Shown in pieces: positions 18,163 through 30,700 of a stretch of 64,000 bases of DNA. The position numbers and the translations under genes are program-made. Origin of the DNA: Fibrella aquatilis (GTDB lineage Bacteria > Bacteroidota > Bacteroidia > Cytophagales > Spirosomataceae); assembly GCF_017353255.1 (NCBI RefSeq), contig NZ_JAFMYU010000002.1, positions 310,001-374,000 of the forward strand, read 5' to 3'. Each line of letters starts with the position of its first letter. Position 1 is the stretch's first letter. Under the pieces are notes generated by a model, which was not told where the DNA came from, did not search any database, and saw only the letters and a program-made list of their open reading frames with translations.

Positions 18163-21100
18163 ATGAACCGACAATTACTCCCGATGTACGAACAGACATA
18201 CACCCGGCTACTTTGGCCCGTGGTGATGCTATTCCAGAAAAGCCTCGTTTCGGCGTTTTTGTTGCTGGCGGGTCTGCTGATGACGATGTCCGCGCAGGCG
18301 CAAAGCCCCGGCGGCGTGGGTACCACCAACCTGAAAATATGGCTCAAAGCCGACGCCGGGGTAACCACCATCGGCGGCGGTATAAGTAGCTGGGCAAACC
18401 AGGGTACGCTCTCGTCCTATAACCTTACACAGGCTACGGCGGGTAGTCGACCGTCCAACCCCACCAGCGGCTCACGACTGATCAACTTCAACCCCTCTGT
18501 CTATTTCGACGGCGGGAATTTCCTGTTTAACAACACATCGTTCATTCCCACCAACTCACCCTACACGTTTCTGTTTGTGGTGCAGGACGAAGCCGCCGAT
18601 GCCGGTTACCGCACGGTGATGTCGACGGGATCGTTTTACGATTACTTCGAATTCAATAAGAACTCAGGCACGGTGGGGGCCGCCAGCAACGGCTGGAACC
18701 CCTATGGCGTGGGTGGCAACGGCGGTGGCAGCGGCGCAGTGGGTGACCATGGCACGTTTGGCAAAGGCACCAAATACTCGCCGGCGGGTGGTGCCAACGG
18801 TTACTATAACGGTACCAACTTTACCAGCGATAGCCGCACACAGCATAGCCAGTCGCAAGTGATCGGTTTTTCATCGGCCAACAGTCAGGCATCATATGCC
18901 ACGAGCTTAAGCACCTGGACCGACGGCTTCAAGGATACACCCGGCTGGAGCTACCTCAACGAATCTGCCCTACAGGCGTCATTGGTGCAGCCCTACTTTT
19001 TCAAAAATCTGTCGTTAGGTGGTGATCTAGGCGGTAACGTAGAACCCTGGATTGGTAAGATCAGCGAAGTGATTGTGCTCGATAAGACCGTCACGGACCT
19101 GGAGGCGCAGCAGATAAACACCTACCTGGCCATCAAATACGGCATCACGCTGGGGCAGGGCGGCACCAACGGCTACGTAGGCCGCAACGGTAACAACCTG
19201 GATTATATCGCCAGCAATGGCACCACGGTGCTCTGGAACGGCTTGGCCAACAGTGGATACGACCGCGATATCACTGTCATTGGCCGCGACAACGGTTCGG
19301 GGCTGATTCAGCGGCAGTCGAAGTCAATCAATGCCTCGGGGTTAGTTACGATGAGCATCAGCGGCAGCATCGCCGCTTCCAACGCCACCAACACGGGGTC
19401 GTTTGCCGATCTGAGCTTTGAAGCCATCGGCGACAACGGTCAGCCGTCGTCTTATACGACCACCTACGCCTCTAGTTTCACCGCTCCCGCACCCGTCTAT
19501 TCCATGAGTCGGGTCTGGAAAGTAGATGAAACGGGCACGGTTGGTCAACTAGCCGTGAGTATTCCGGGTGGCACAGTCGGTAGTACCTACCTGTTGGTTC
19601 GTAACGACGCTACCTTCACGTCGGGCAGCGGCACCACCGAGATCCTGATGACCCCAGACGGCAACGGCAACCTGGTGGCCCTAGTTGATTTGGCCGACGG
19701 GCAGTTTTTCACCTTTGCCAAGATCATGGTGGGTCCCGGTTGCGTAACGGGCACGGTGTTGTGGCTCAAGCCGCAATCTGGTCTGGTAACGAGCGGCTCG
19801 GCCGTAACAAGCTGGGTCGATTCGGGCAGCAGCGGGGTGCAGATGACCGCCCCCAGTTCCGCCAACCAGCCTACCTATTCGGGCACGTCGCTCACCAACT
19901 TCAACCCTGGCGTTACCTTTACCAACACGGGCCTGAGTCAGCAGTGGCTGCAATCGGATGGGACTAAGTTCCAGGACCGGTCGCAGGGTACGCTGCTGAC
20001 GATGGTGAAACCCACCGCCTATGCCAACGGCAACCTGGCGGGCTGGGGCAGCTCCCTCAATGAGTCCAACGACCCTTCATTTGGCTATACCGGCGGTGGG
20101 CTTCCCTTCTTCTACACTACATCATCGTCGTTTGCCTACGGTACCCTGACACCTACCCCGCTGGGCGACCCATTTATTTTCAGCGCGGGCTGGCAGAACG
20201 GGAGCGGTATCTTCCTCAGCCCCAATCCGCCGGTGCGGGTCAATGGCGTAGATGGCCCTTCTACGTTGATGTACAACGTAAACCTGGCGACCACCAAAGA
20301 GATGTTCTCGATTGGCCGCGACACGGATTACGGCGGCATCACAGGCGATTACCTGGAGGTGATGACATTCGATCACCCACTGTCTACCCTTGAAAATCAG
20401 CGAGTTGAAAGTTATCTGGCCCTGAAATACGGTATGACGTTGCCCTTCAACTACCTCTCCGGGGCGGGTACGACCATCTACGACGTAAGCAGCTTCTCAG
20501 CTAACATAACGGGCATTGGGCGAGAAGACTGCCAGCAACTGAACCAGAAACAGTCGAAGTCGGTGAACACTAATGCGTTCATTACTTTGAGCCATAATAC
20601 CAGCGCAGTAGCTTCCAATGCGGCTAACGGTAACAATTTTGCCGCCGACAAAGTATTTGAGGTCATTGGCGACAACAACCTGTCGAACAGCTACAGTACC
20701 GCCTACACACCCAGCAGCTTTACCTCTGCCGCGACGGTCTTCTCGATGTCGCGTATCTGGAAAGTACAAGAAACGGGCACGGTTGGTCCGGTCACCATTA
20801 GTATTCCTGGCAGCAGCACGGGCGTTTATCTGTTGGTAAAAAGCAGTGCATCGTTTGGCTCCGGGGCTACTGAGATTCCGATGGTTTCCGATAACAACGG
20901 TAACCTCACGGCTCAGGTCGATTTTAACACTGGCGTGCAGTATTTCACCTTTGCGCAGCCGGTGTATGCGCCGGGTTGCGTAGCGGGGACGGTGTTGTGG
21001 CTCAAGCCACAGTCGGGTCTTCTGACCAGTGGTTCAGCTGTAACGGGCTGGGTCGATTCGGGCAGCAGCGGGGTGCAGATGACCGCCCCTGCGGCCGCTA

Positions 21101-24100
21101 ACCGCCCCACTTATTCGGGTACGTCGCTCACCAACTTCAACCCTGGCGTTACCTTTACCAACACGGGCCTGAGTCAGCAGTGGCTGCAATCGAACGGGAC
21201 GAAGTTTCAGGACCGCTCGAAGGGTACGCTGCTGACGATGGTGAAACCCACCACCTACGGCAACGGTAACCTGGGCGGCTGGGGTACCACCGCTAACGAA
21301 TCGAACGACCCCTCATTTGGCTTCACCAGCGGCGGGCTTCCGTTCTTCTACACCACGGCATCGTCGTTTGCCTACGGTACGCTCACGCCCGTTACACTAG
21401 GTGATCCGTTTATTTTCAGCGCGGGCTGGCAAAACGGGAGCGGTATCTTCCTCAGCCCCAATCCGCCGGTGCGGGTGAATGGCGTGGATGGCCCTTCCAC
21501 GTTAATGTATAACGTGAACCTGGCAGCCACCAAAGAGCTGTTCTCTATTGGCCGCGACACCGATTACGGTGGCATTACGGGTGATTATTTGGAAGTGATG
21601 ACGTTCGATCACCCGCTGTCGACCAATGAAAATCAGCGGGTTGAGAGTTACCTGGGCCTGAAATACGGCATGACATTGCCTTTCAACTACTTGTCGGGCG
21701 CGAACACCACGATCTACAACGTGAGCAGTTTCTCGGCCAACGTGACGGGTATTGGGCGCGAAGATTGCCAGCAACTGAACCAGAAACAGTCGAAGTCAAT
21801 TAACGCGGCGGCGCGGCTGACCATCGGTGTGTCGAACACCATCGTGAGCACCAACGCCAGCCACCCCGGTTCGTTTACCAGCAATGCCGCCTTTATCGTT
21901 TTTGGCGATAACGCCGCCACGGGCAGCACGAGCATTGCCGCCGGTGGCCCCTGCGCCCCGCCGCCCGCTGCCGACAAGATTACGAACCTCGCCTACAAAG
22001 TGACCGAAACGGGCGATGCCCCCTCGGCCAGGCTCAGCTTCGATGCCAGCGGTTTCGGCTTCAATGCCGCGTACCCAGCCTACATGCAGGTGGCGACCGA
22101 CGCGGCGTTTACCAATATCATAACGAGCGTTCCATTTAGCCTCAGCAGCGGAACGGCCACGGGTACGTATGATTTTCCGGCAAACAGCACCCGCTACATT
22201 CGTTTTGCGGGAAACACCACGTCGTTGGCCAATATCTGCGTAGCACCGAAGAAGCAGACCTTTCACTGGAACACCTGGTGGTATGGCGACAAGCAGAAAA
22301 CGTTGTTGCCCAACTACATCCCCCAGTCACTCTCGGCCACTGCCGACATGACCATGAGCGTGACTGTGACTGACGGCAGCAACGCCTTGCTCTACCGCCC
22401 CACGGTAGACTGGTGGCCTGTGTTTGACGGCTACGGTCTGTTTATTCCCCGGTATGACAACAGCAGTAACGAAAACAACCTGATCACGACCCGGATGCAG
22501 TTCCGGCAGGGTACGTCGACCTCGGTCGTGGCGGCGCAAACCACCGATTTCCTCGTCTATGACGTAGACGGCTGGATTGGTGGCCGCGATATCGTGAAGA
22601 TCTACGGTAAGCAGGGCAGCAACACCATTACGCCACAGCTTAGCCGCTACAAACCGCTATCCTTCGATCCCCTGCAACTGAACTACCAGGGTAATCCACA
22701 GCAGGCTATCGGTTCCAACATTCCCTGGGACCTGGGCGCGTGGGCATACCTCTACGTCACCTTCAGCGAGCCGGTAGAAGAGGTTTTTGTGGAATACCGC
22801 AAAGGCAACACCTACGCATTTAACGTCTACAACGACATCCGTATCGGGCCTGTGAGCGTGACCTGCAAAGCCCCCACGCCAAAAGAAGCTCTAGCCGACA
22901 ACGTCTACATCTACAAAGAGGTGTCGCCAAACCCGGTGAAGGTGGGCGACCCGGCTACGTACAAATTCACGGTGCAAAACACCAACTGCGGCGCTAAAAC
23001 GATCAATTTCTCCGACAACCTGCCCAGCGGTTTGATCTGGAAAGACAGCTCATTCGTGACCTCGGAAACGATCACGGTGGGTTCGGTCAACGCCTATGGC
23101 AATGGCAGCACGCTGACCAGCACCATGACGGTGCCAGCCGGCACGAGCTACTTCTACGCCAGCGTATCGGCGGCTAGTGCGGGTGTACTCAGCAACCAGG
23201 GTACGTATAATGTGGTGGGTGGTACGGGTACTAACTATGGCACCGACGATCCAACGGTGTCGGGTACTACAGCCCAGCCCACGCCGTTGACGGTGATTGC
23301 CAACGACCCCAAAGCGAACCTGACAATTACGAAAACGGCTAGTGTGGCCACGGCTCCGCAAAACGGCACCGTGACCTACACCTTCACGATTAACAACCCC
23401 AACGGTTCGGCTGTGCTGACCACATTCCAGGACAACCTGCCCACTTCGGCCACCTTTGTGGGTGGTACGCTGACGGGTGCAGGTAGCGCCACGGTCAACG
23501 CTTATGCGGGTCAATCTACGTTGACCATACGTGGCCTGAGCGTACCGCCGGGCAACTCGACGCTGACCATTGTGGCCAACGTAAGCAGCAGCACGGTAGG
23601 CTCGGTACTGGGTAACGTGGCGCAAATTTCGCCCGACATTAACTCCGGTTATCAATCGTCGCAGCTGGCTAAGTCAAGTCCGGCCAGCACCACTATCGTG
23701 GCTGCACCGACGGTTGCTATCACCAGCCCGGTTAATATCTCGGCCAGCACTACGCCAACGATTTCGGGTACGGCCACGCCGGGGGCATCGGTAACGGTGT
23801 CGGGCACGTCGGGGCAGCTTTGCAGCACCACGGCCAACGCCAGTGGCAGCTGGTCATGTTCGGTAACCGTACCATCTGGTGTTCAGACGGTTACGGCAGT
23901 TGCCAGCAACGCCGCTGGTAACAGTACTCCGGCCACGGCGAGCTTTACGGCCACCAACGCCACCCTGCCGCTGACCGTTAGCAGCCCACCGTTACAGACG
24001 GCTACGGCTGGTTCGCCCAAGACGGGTAATGCCGCTTCTGAACTGACACCGCAGGGTGGTACAGCTCCGTATACCTACAGCAATGATACCGGCAACGGCT

Positions 24101-24657
24101 CGTGTACGGCTGTGGCGGGTGCCACCATGCTGCCCCCAGGCAACATGACGGTTGCCAGTGGAGGGTCTTACACCGTAGTGCCGCCAAGCACGCCGGGTCT
24201 GTACTACTACTGCATCAAAGTGTGCGACAGCAGCCCCACGCCGCAATGCATCACGAAGACATACACCCTGGCGGTATCGCCTCAGCAGGGTGCCGGTACG
24301 CTCGACTGCTCGACGGCGCAGATCACGGGCATCGTGGCGGGAACACCAGGAAACGGGGTGCTGAAACTGACCATCGCCGTGAGTACAACGGGGTCTTTGC
24401 CGGTAACTATTTCAGGGTCAGGTATTTTGGTTAACCCATCGCCCTACGCGATCACTACCACCAGCACCGGGACACAGACATTCTACATACCGATCTCCTA
24501 CAATGGGGCGGCCTTCGGGCCAACCACCATCACGGTGACGGGTGCGGGTGTGTGTTCGCCTGATCTGAGTCTGGTCCTACCCAAGACGGTTAGCACGTCG
24601 GTACTGAACCTCGGACCGGCCTGTGCTCCCGCCACAGCAGCTACGCTTATTAAATAA
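18163..24657 (+). CDS. giant secreted protein: three concanavalin A/LamG-like modules, DUF11 and Ig-like domains
   Basis: 2164 residues. A long N-terminus ends in a signal peptide (cleavage near MSAQAQ, about 47); an internal ATG at 18229 is an alternative start. Three related lectin-like modules begin LKIWLKADAG (about 54) or VLWLKPQSG (about 530 and 940) and end in a (R/N)QKQSKS-like tract. Modules two and three are almost identical. An unrecognised Trp-rich segment (about 1365-1570) is followed by two DUF11 domains (about 1576-1840), one Ig-like repeat of the kind that fills the next gene, and a Cys-containing tail. No T9SS signal was recognised at the C-terminus, so its anchoring is unclear. 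It is the first gene of six codirectional secreted genes; adhesion or matrix function is inferred. Confidence 0.88.
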   Translation: MNRQLLPMYEQTYTRLLWPVVMLFQKSLVSAFLLLAGLLMTMSAQAQSPGGVGTTNLKIWLKADAGVTTIGGGISSWANQGTLSSYNLTQATAGSRPSNPTSGSRLINFNPSVYFDGGNFLFNNTSFIPTNSPYTFLFVVQDEAADAGYRTVMSTGSFYDYFEFNKNSGTVGAASNGWNPYGVGGNGGGSGAVGDHGTFGKGTKYSPAGGANGYYNGTNFTSDSRTQHSQSQVIGFSSANSQASYATSLSTWTDGFKDTPGWSYLNESALQASLVQPYFFKNLSLGGDLGGNVEPWIGKISEVIVLDKTVTDLEAQQINTYLAIKYGITLGQGGTNGYVGRNGNNLDYIASNGTTVLWNGLANSGYDRDITVIGRDNGSGLIQRQSKSINASGLVTMSISGSIAASNATNTGSFADLSFEAIGDNGQPSSYTTTYASSFTAPAPVYSMSRVWKVDETGTVGQLAVSIPGGTVGSTYLLVRNDATFTSGSGTTEILMTPDGNGNLVALVDLADGQFFTFAKIMVGPGCVTGTVLWLKPQSGLVTSGSAVTSWVDSGSSGVQMTAPSSANQPTYSGTSLTNFNPGVTFTNTGLSQQWLQSDGTKFQDRSQGTLLTMVKPTAYANGNLAGWGSSLNESNDPSFGYTGGGLPFFYTTSSSFAYGTLTPTPLGDPFIFSAGWQNGSGIFLSPNPPVRVNGVDGPSTLMYNVNLATTKEMFSIGRDTDYGGITGDYLEVMTFDHPLSTLENQRVESYLALKYGMTLPFNYLSGAGTTIYDVSSFSANITGIGREDCQQLNQKQSKSVNTNAFITLSHNTSAVASNAANGNNFAADKVFEVIGDNNLSNSYSTAYTPSSFTSAATVFSMSRIWKVQETGTVGPVTISIPGSSTGVYLLVKSSASFGSGATEIPMVSDNNGNLTAQVDFNTGVQYFTFAQPVYAPGCVAGTVLWLKPQSGLLTSGSAVTGWVDSGSSGVQMTAPAAANRPTYSGTSLTNFNPGVTFTNTGLSQQWLQSNGTKFQDRSKGTLLTMVKPTTYGNGNLGGWGTTANESNDPSFGFTSGGLPFFYTTASSFAYGTLTPVTLGDPFIFSAGWQNGSGIFLSPNPPVRVNGVDGPSTLMYNVNLAATKELFSIGRDTDYGGITGDYLEVMTFDHPLSTNENQRVESYLGLKYGMTLPFNYLSGANTTIYNVSSFSANVTGIGREDCQQLNQKQSKSINAAARLTIGVSNTIVSTNASHPGSFTSNAAFIVFGDNAATGSTSIAAGGPCAPPPAADKITNLAYKVTETGDAPSARLSFDASGFGFNAAYPAYMQVATDAAFTNIITSVPFSLSSGTATGTYDFPANSTRYIRFAGNTTSLANICVAPKKQTFHWNTWWYGDKQKTLLPNYIPQSLSATADMTMSVTVTDGSNALLYRPTVDWWPVFDGYGLFIPRYDNSSNENNLITTRMQFRQGTSTSVVAAQTTDFLVYDVDGWIGGRDIVKIYGKQGSNTITPQLSRYKPLSFDPLQLNYQGNPQQAIGSNIPWDLGAWAYLYVTFSEPVEEVFVEYRKGNTYAFNVYNDIRIGPVSVTCKAPTPKEALADNVYIYKEVSPNPVKVGDPATYKFTVQNTNCGAKTINFSDNLPSGLIWKDSSFVTSETITVGSVNAYGNGSTLTSTMTVPAGTSYFYASVSAASAGVLSNQGTYNVVGGTGTNYGTDDPTVSGTTAQPTPLTVIANDPKANLTITKTASVATAPQNGTVTYTFTINNPNGSAVLTTFQDNLPTSATFVGGTLTGAGSATVNAYAGQSTLTIRGLSVPPGNSTLTIVANVSSSTVGSVLGNVAQISPDINSGYQSSQLAKSSPASTTIVAAPTVAITSPVNISASTTPTISGTATPGASVTVSGTSGQLCSTTANASGSWSCSVTVPSGVQTVTAVASNAAGNSTPATASFTATNATLPLTVSSPPLQTATAGSPKTGNAASELTPQGGTAPYTYSNDTGNGSCTAVAGATMLPPGNMTVASGGSYTVVPPSTPGLYYYCIKVCDSSPTPQCITKTYTLAVSPQQGAGTLDCSTAQITGIVAGTPGNGVLKLTIAVSTTGSLPVTISGSGILVNPSPYAITTTSTGTQTFYIPISYNGAAFGPTTITVTGAGVCSPDLSLVLPKTVSTSVLNLGPACAPATAATLIK
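19735..21797 (+). repeat. internal tandem duplication in the first giant gene (two ~825-bp copies, 1236 bp apart)
   Basis: Blocks 19735-20561 and 20971-21797 align at a constant offset of 1236 bp with long identical stretches, e.g. around 19810-19852 and 21046-21088 and across the segment encoding NPPVRVNGVDGPS. They encode lectin-like modules two and three. The high nucleotide identity indicates recent duplication or gene conversion. Confidence 0.88.
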
Positions 24658-24674
24658 CGACAGCTTGTTCCTCG

Positions 24675-24715
24675 CCACTCCGGTTGCTGCGCCCACCAGC
24701 CAGCAGCCGGAGTGG
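24675..24715. terminator. intergenic hairpin between adhesin genes one and two
   Basis: Arms 24675-24689 and 24701-24715 pair at 14 of 15 positions, with an 11-nt loop. It lies 18 nt after the stop of the first giant gene and has no U-tract, so it may be a processing or attenuation hairpin rather than a full terminator. Confidence 0.5.
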
Positions 24716-24737
24716 GGTCGAATTCAATCGAATCAAC

Positions 24738-27700
24738 ATGATGCATACCATCAAAGACCCGATCCGAGCAGGCCGTAGTTACTGGGCGATGCTGCTGCTG
24801 AGTCTGTTGTGTTTCACGACAGCCTGGGCGCAGACTCCCACACTGCCTGCCGTGCCGACCGCTTGTGACTACACAACCGAACCGGCCAACATAACGCTGA
24901 CGGCCCAAAACGTGCCCGTTGGCTATTCAACAGTCTATGTGCTGGTGAACATGACCTCCGGGCTGATTGTCCAGACCAACGCCACAAACCCGATTTTTAC
25001 GGGCGTGTCGCGGGGGCTGTACTATGCCGTGGCGGCGCACTACAAAGGCACCCTCAGCAATGCCCAGGCCGGTAAGTTAATTTCCGACGTGTTTTCGTCG
25101 GAGCAATGCCTGACCTACGGCCCTACGCTGGCATTAAAAGTCTGTGCACCAGCCGGTTCCTGCGATTATGCGGTGGCCCCGACAAGCCTCACGTTTACGG
25201 CTAACAGTGTGCCGGGCGGCGTGGCTACCACCTATGTGCTGGTAGACGAGGCTACCAACCTCATTACGCAAACCGGTAGCACGCCCACGTTCAGCAACGT
25301 ACCGGCGGGCGATTTTGCCGTTACATCGGTACACTATACGGGTTCGCTGACGGCCCTCACAGCGGGTAATACGCTCTATAGCGTGACTACCCAGAACGTT
25401 AACTGCCTCAGTGTTTCCAACACCATTCATATTCGGGTTTGTAACAGCCCGGTGGCCATTACCGGTCCGCCCAACGGCGGCGTAGTGGCTACCACCAACC
25501 CCGTTATTTCGGGAACGGCCTCGCCCAACGCGAGCATAACGGTGACGGGTGGCCCCGGTTCAACGGGTGGTCCATGCATCACTACGGCCAACAGTAGCGG
25601 TAACTGGAGTTGCCCCAGCCTGACGTTTACCGCTGGTCCACAGTCGGTTACGGCTACCGATGGGTCGACCTCGGCGGTGAGCGGCTTCACCGTGGCTCCG
25701 CCCGTGTCGCCCACCATTGCTATTAACAGTCCGGCTCCGGGTTCGCTCGTAGCCACGACCAACGTACCCGTGTCGGGTACGGCCACGCCGGGTGCCACGG
25801 TGGTGCTATCTGATGCCACCAACGCCATACTTTGCACCACCACGGCTACGGCGGGCGGAAGCTATTCCTGCCTGGTCAGCCTGACGCCGGGCAGCAACAC
25901 CATCACAGCCACGGCCAGCAACAGCGGCGGCACGGCTAGCACGTCGACCAACGTGACAGCGGTAGCCCCACCCACGGTGGCGATTGCGAGTCCCGCCAAT
26001 GGTGGCACGGCCACGACGTCGCCAACTATTTTGGGTACGGCCACACCGCTAGCCTCGGTTACGGTGCTGGCTCCGGGTGGTCAAAGCTGCGTGACAACAG
26101 CTTCGGCATCAGGCACCTATGCCTGTTCAAGCCTCACCTTCGCAGCAGGTCCGGCTTCGGTCACAGCCCTTGCGGGCAACGTAGGCGGCACGTCAAGCCC
26201 GGCTATCAACAGCTTCACGGCCGTTGGTCCGCCCAGCCTGACCGTCACCTCGCCGGTAAACATTTCGACGACCACTACACCGACGATTGCCGGTACGGCC
26301 ACACCAGGCAGCGCTATCGTGATCACCGGTCCGGGACCAATCACCTTATGTAGCACTACGGCTTCGGCATCCGGCACGTATGCCTGTGCTTTGACGGCGC
26401 CATTGCCAACGGGCCAAAACACGCTCACGGTCACGGCGTCTGGCCCAGGTGGCAGCACCTCCGTGCCGGTCACCTTTACGACGGTAGCCCAGCCCACGGT
26501 AGCAATAGTTAGCCCGGCCAACAACGGCACGGCTACGCTGTCGCCCACGGTATCGGGTACAGCTACACCATTGGCTTCGGTTACGGTGCTGGGTCCAAAC
26601 AGCCAGTCATGCGTCACTACGGCATCGGCTTCGGGTACGTATGCCTGTTCGAGCCTGACATTTGCGGCAGGCCCTGCCTCGGTGACGGCTATCGCGGCCA
26701 ACACGGGAGGCACGTCGTCGCCGGTGGTGAACAGCTTCACGGCTATTGCGCCGCCGAGCTTAACGGTGACCTCGCCGGTGAACGTGTCAACCACAACGAC
26801 CCCCACCATTGCGGGCACAGCCACGCCAGGAGCAATCATCACCATCATGGGTCCTGGTCCGGTTACGCTGTGTAGCACCACCGCCTCAGCATCAGGCACC
26901 TATGCCTGTGCGCTGACTGCGCCGCTACCGACGGGTCAAAATACGCTCACGGTCACGGCCACCACGCCGGCAGGAACCACGTCGGTGCCCGTCACCTTCA
27001 CGACGGTGGCTCCGCCTACGGTAGCCATCAACAGCCCGCTGGCGAATACGCAAATACCACTCTCTCCTACGGTATCGGGCACGGCCACGCCAGGCGCATC
27101 GGTCACGGTGAGTGGTCCGTCGGGGCAGCTTTGCTCGACCACCGCCACGGCATCAGGCACCTGGTCATGCTCGGTCACGGTGCCAGCAGGCCTACAAACC
27201 TTGTCGGCAGTCGCATCTAACGTGGGGGGTGTCAGCAATACAGCTACGGTCAGTGTAACAGCCGTGGCACCGCCAACGGTGGCGATCCTGAGTCCGGTAA
27301 CGGGTACTACGGTGGGGACAACCGCCGCTATTTCGGGTACAGCCACGCCGGGGGCATCGGTGACGGTGTCGTCTCCTGGCAACACGCCGGTGATCGTGAT
27401 CGCTAACTCATCGGGTGTGTGGTCAGTACCAGCCAACAGCTTGGTATTCCCGCTTGGTCCGGGTGGTACGCCAAACCAAACGACCATCACAGCCATCGCT
27501 CAAAATGGGGGTGGTGTGTCGGCTCCGTCTACCGTGACCGTTACCGCCGTCGGGCCGCCCAGCCTGACCGTCACCTCGCCAGTCAACGTCTCGACGACCA
27601 CTACGCCCACCATTGCGGGCACGGCCACGCCAGGGAGCGCTATCGTGATTACGGGTCCCGGACCGGTGACGCTATGTGCCACTACGGCCTCGGCTTCGGG

Positions 27701-30700
27701 TACGTATGCCTGCCCGGTTTCGGTGACAGCGGGCACGAATACGCTGACGGTAACCGCTTCAAATCCAGGCGGTTCAGTAGCGACGCCCATCACCTTCACA
27801 GCCGTAGCCCCACCCACGGTAGCCATTGTGAGTCCGGCCAATAACGGCACGGCCACCCTGGCTCCGACGGTGTCAGGCACGGCTACGCCGCTGGCTTCGG
27901 TCACGGTATTGGCTCCGGGCGGGCAGAGCTGCATTACAACGGCTTCAGCATCAGGTACCTATGCTTGTAGCAGCCTCACGTTTGCAGCTGGGCCATCTTC
28001 AGTAACGGCTATTGCCAGCAACACGGGCGGTACGTCGGTGCCAGCCATCAGCAGCTTCACGGCCATTGCGCCAACCAGCCTGACGGTGGTGAATCCAGGG
28101 CCATTTACAACCACCACACCGACGATTTCGGGTACGGCTACACCAGGTAGTACAGTGGTGATTACGGGTCCTGGACCAGTCACGCTTTGCGCCACAACGG
28201 CCTCATTATCAGGCACATTTGCTTGCCCTGTTTCGGTTACTGCCGGGCCTAACACCTTGACGGTAACGGCTTCAGGACCAGGTGGTTCTATAGCAGTGCC
28301 GGTGACATTTACGGCGCTGGCTCCACCCACGGTTCGGATCCTTAGCCCGGTAACGGGTAGCACGGTTGCCGTGGCCACCACGATTTCGGGTACGGCCACG
28401 CCGGGTGCATTGGTTAACCTCTACGGAAACGGCAACGTCTTCATCTGTTCGTCGATAGCCACGGTAAGCGGCAGCTTCTCGTGCCCAGCCAGTCTGTCGC
28501 CGGGGAGCAACACGATTACGGCCATTGCCAGTAACGTAAACGGCACGAGTGCTCCTGACCGCGTCACGCTGACGGCGGTAGCTTCGCCCACGCTGGTCGT
28601 AGCGCCCACGGGTCCGCAAACGAACACGGCTCCGGTTATTTCGGGCACCGCCACGCCGGGTAGTACTGTCGTCATTACGGGTCCCGGACCAGTAACGCTC
28701 TGCGCCACGACGGCCTCAGCATCTGGTACGTTTGCCTGCCCGGTGAGCGTTACGGCTGGTCCGACTACATTAACGATAACGGCCTGTAATGTAGCGGGTT
28801 GCGCCTCGTCGCCGCTCACGATTACAGCCCTCGACCCGCCCACGGTGGCCATCGTTTCACCGGCTACCAACGGCACGGCTACGCTGTCGCCCACGGTATC
28901 GGGTACAGCCACGCCGCTGGCTTCGGTTACGGTGCTTGGGCCAACTGGTCAGTCATGCGTCACAACAGCTTCGGCGTCAGGCACCTATGCTTGTAGCAGC
29001 CTCACGTTTGCAGCGGGTCCGGCCTCGGTAACGGCTATTGCGGCCAACCCAGGGGGTGTGTCTTCGCCGGTGGTGAGCAACTTCACGGCTGTTGGTCCGC
29101 CAAGCCTGACGGTAAATTCGCCCAACAGCACGTCAACGACCACTACGCCGACGATTGCGGGTACGGCCACACCGGGCAGCGCCATCGTGATCACCGGTCC
29201 GGGACCAGTCACCTTGTGTAGCACTACGGCCTCTGCGTCCGGTACGTATGCCTGTGCGCTGACCACCCCGCTACCGACCGGGCAAAATACGCTCACGGTG
29301 ACGGCGTCTGGCCCAGGTGGCAGCACCTCCGTGCCCGTCACGTTTACGACAGTGGCCCCGCCCACGGTGGCCATTGTGAGTCCGGCCAACAACGGCACGG
29401 CCACCCTGGCTCCGACGGTGTCAGGCACGGCTACGCCGCTGGCTTCGGTCACGGTATTGGCTCCGGGCGGACAGAGCTGCATTACAACGGCTTCAGCATC
29501 AGGTACCTATGCTTGTAGCAGCCTCACGTTTGCAGCTGGGCCATCCTCAGTAACGGCTATTGCCAGCAACACGGGAGGCCTCTCGAACACAGCTGTCAAC
29601 AGCTTCACGGCCATCGCGCCGCCGGGCTTAACGGTGACTTCGCCGGTGAACGTCTTGACGACCACCACGCCGACGATTGCCGGTACGGCCACACCGGGCG
29701 CAGTCATAACGATTCTGGGTCCGGGCAGTACGGTCTTGTGCAGCACCACGGTATCAACCTCAGGCACCTATGTCTGCGGACCGCTGGCACCGCTGCCCAC
29801 TGGGCCTAACACGCTCGTGGTCTCGGCCTCGAATCCGGGTGGAGTTACCTCACTACCCGTGACGTTCACGGTCGTAGGCCCGCCCACGATAGCCATCGTT
29901 TCACCAGCCAATAACGGCACGGCTACCTTGTCTCCGACGGTGTCGGGTACGACCACTCCGCTGGCAAGTGTGACAGTGCTCGGCCCCAACAGCCAAAGCT
30001 GTGTCACAACAGCCTCTGCATCAGGTACATATGCCTGTTCGAGCCTCACCTTTGCGGCGGGTCCACAGAGCGTCACGGCAATTGCGGGCAACACAGGAGG
30101 TACCTCGGCACCGGTGGTCAACAGCTTCACGGCCATTGGGCCGCCGAGCCTAACGGTAGTCAACCCTGGTCCGCAAACGACTACCACCCCGACCATTTCG
30201 GGTACAGCCACGCCGGGTAGTACGGTGGTGATTACAGGCCCTGGTCCGGTCACGCTCTGCGCCACCACGGCCTCAGCCTCCGGTACGTTTGCCTGTCCGG
30301 TGAGCGTTACGGCTGGACCAACCACGCTGACAGTAACAGCCTCAGGGCCAGGCGGTACTACCTCAGTGCCGGTGACGTTCACGGCCCTGCCGCCGCCCAC
30401 GATTCAGATTCTGAGTCCGGTAACGGGTAGCACGGTAGCGGTGTCGCAGGTAGTTAGTGGTACGGCCACGCCGGGTGCCAGTGTGGCCCTCTACGGTCCA
30501 ACGCCGGGTAACCCCAATGGGCTGCTTTGCACCACGACGGCCAACTTCGCCGGGGTGTTCAGCTGCACGGTGAATCTACTGCCAGGTAGCACCACCCTCA
30601 CCGCCGTTGCCAGCAACATCAACGGCACGGCGCAGGATAAGGTGACTATTACGGTGGTCGGTCAGCCTACCCTCGCGATTATTTCACCCGCCACGGGCGG

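Noticed and set aside
24684-24737. N-terminal extension of the Ig-repeat giant from a TTG
   Set aside because: It would place 18 residues before the signal peptide and crosses an intergenic hairpin; the ATG at 24738 fits better.
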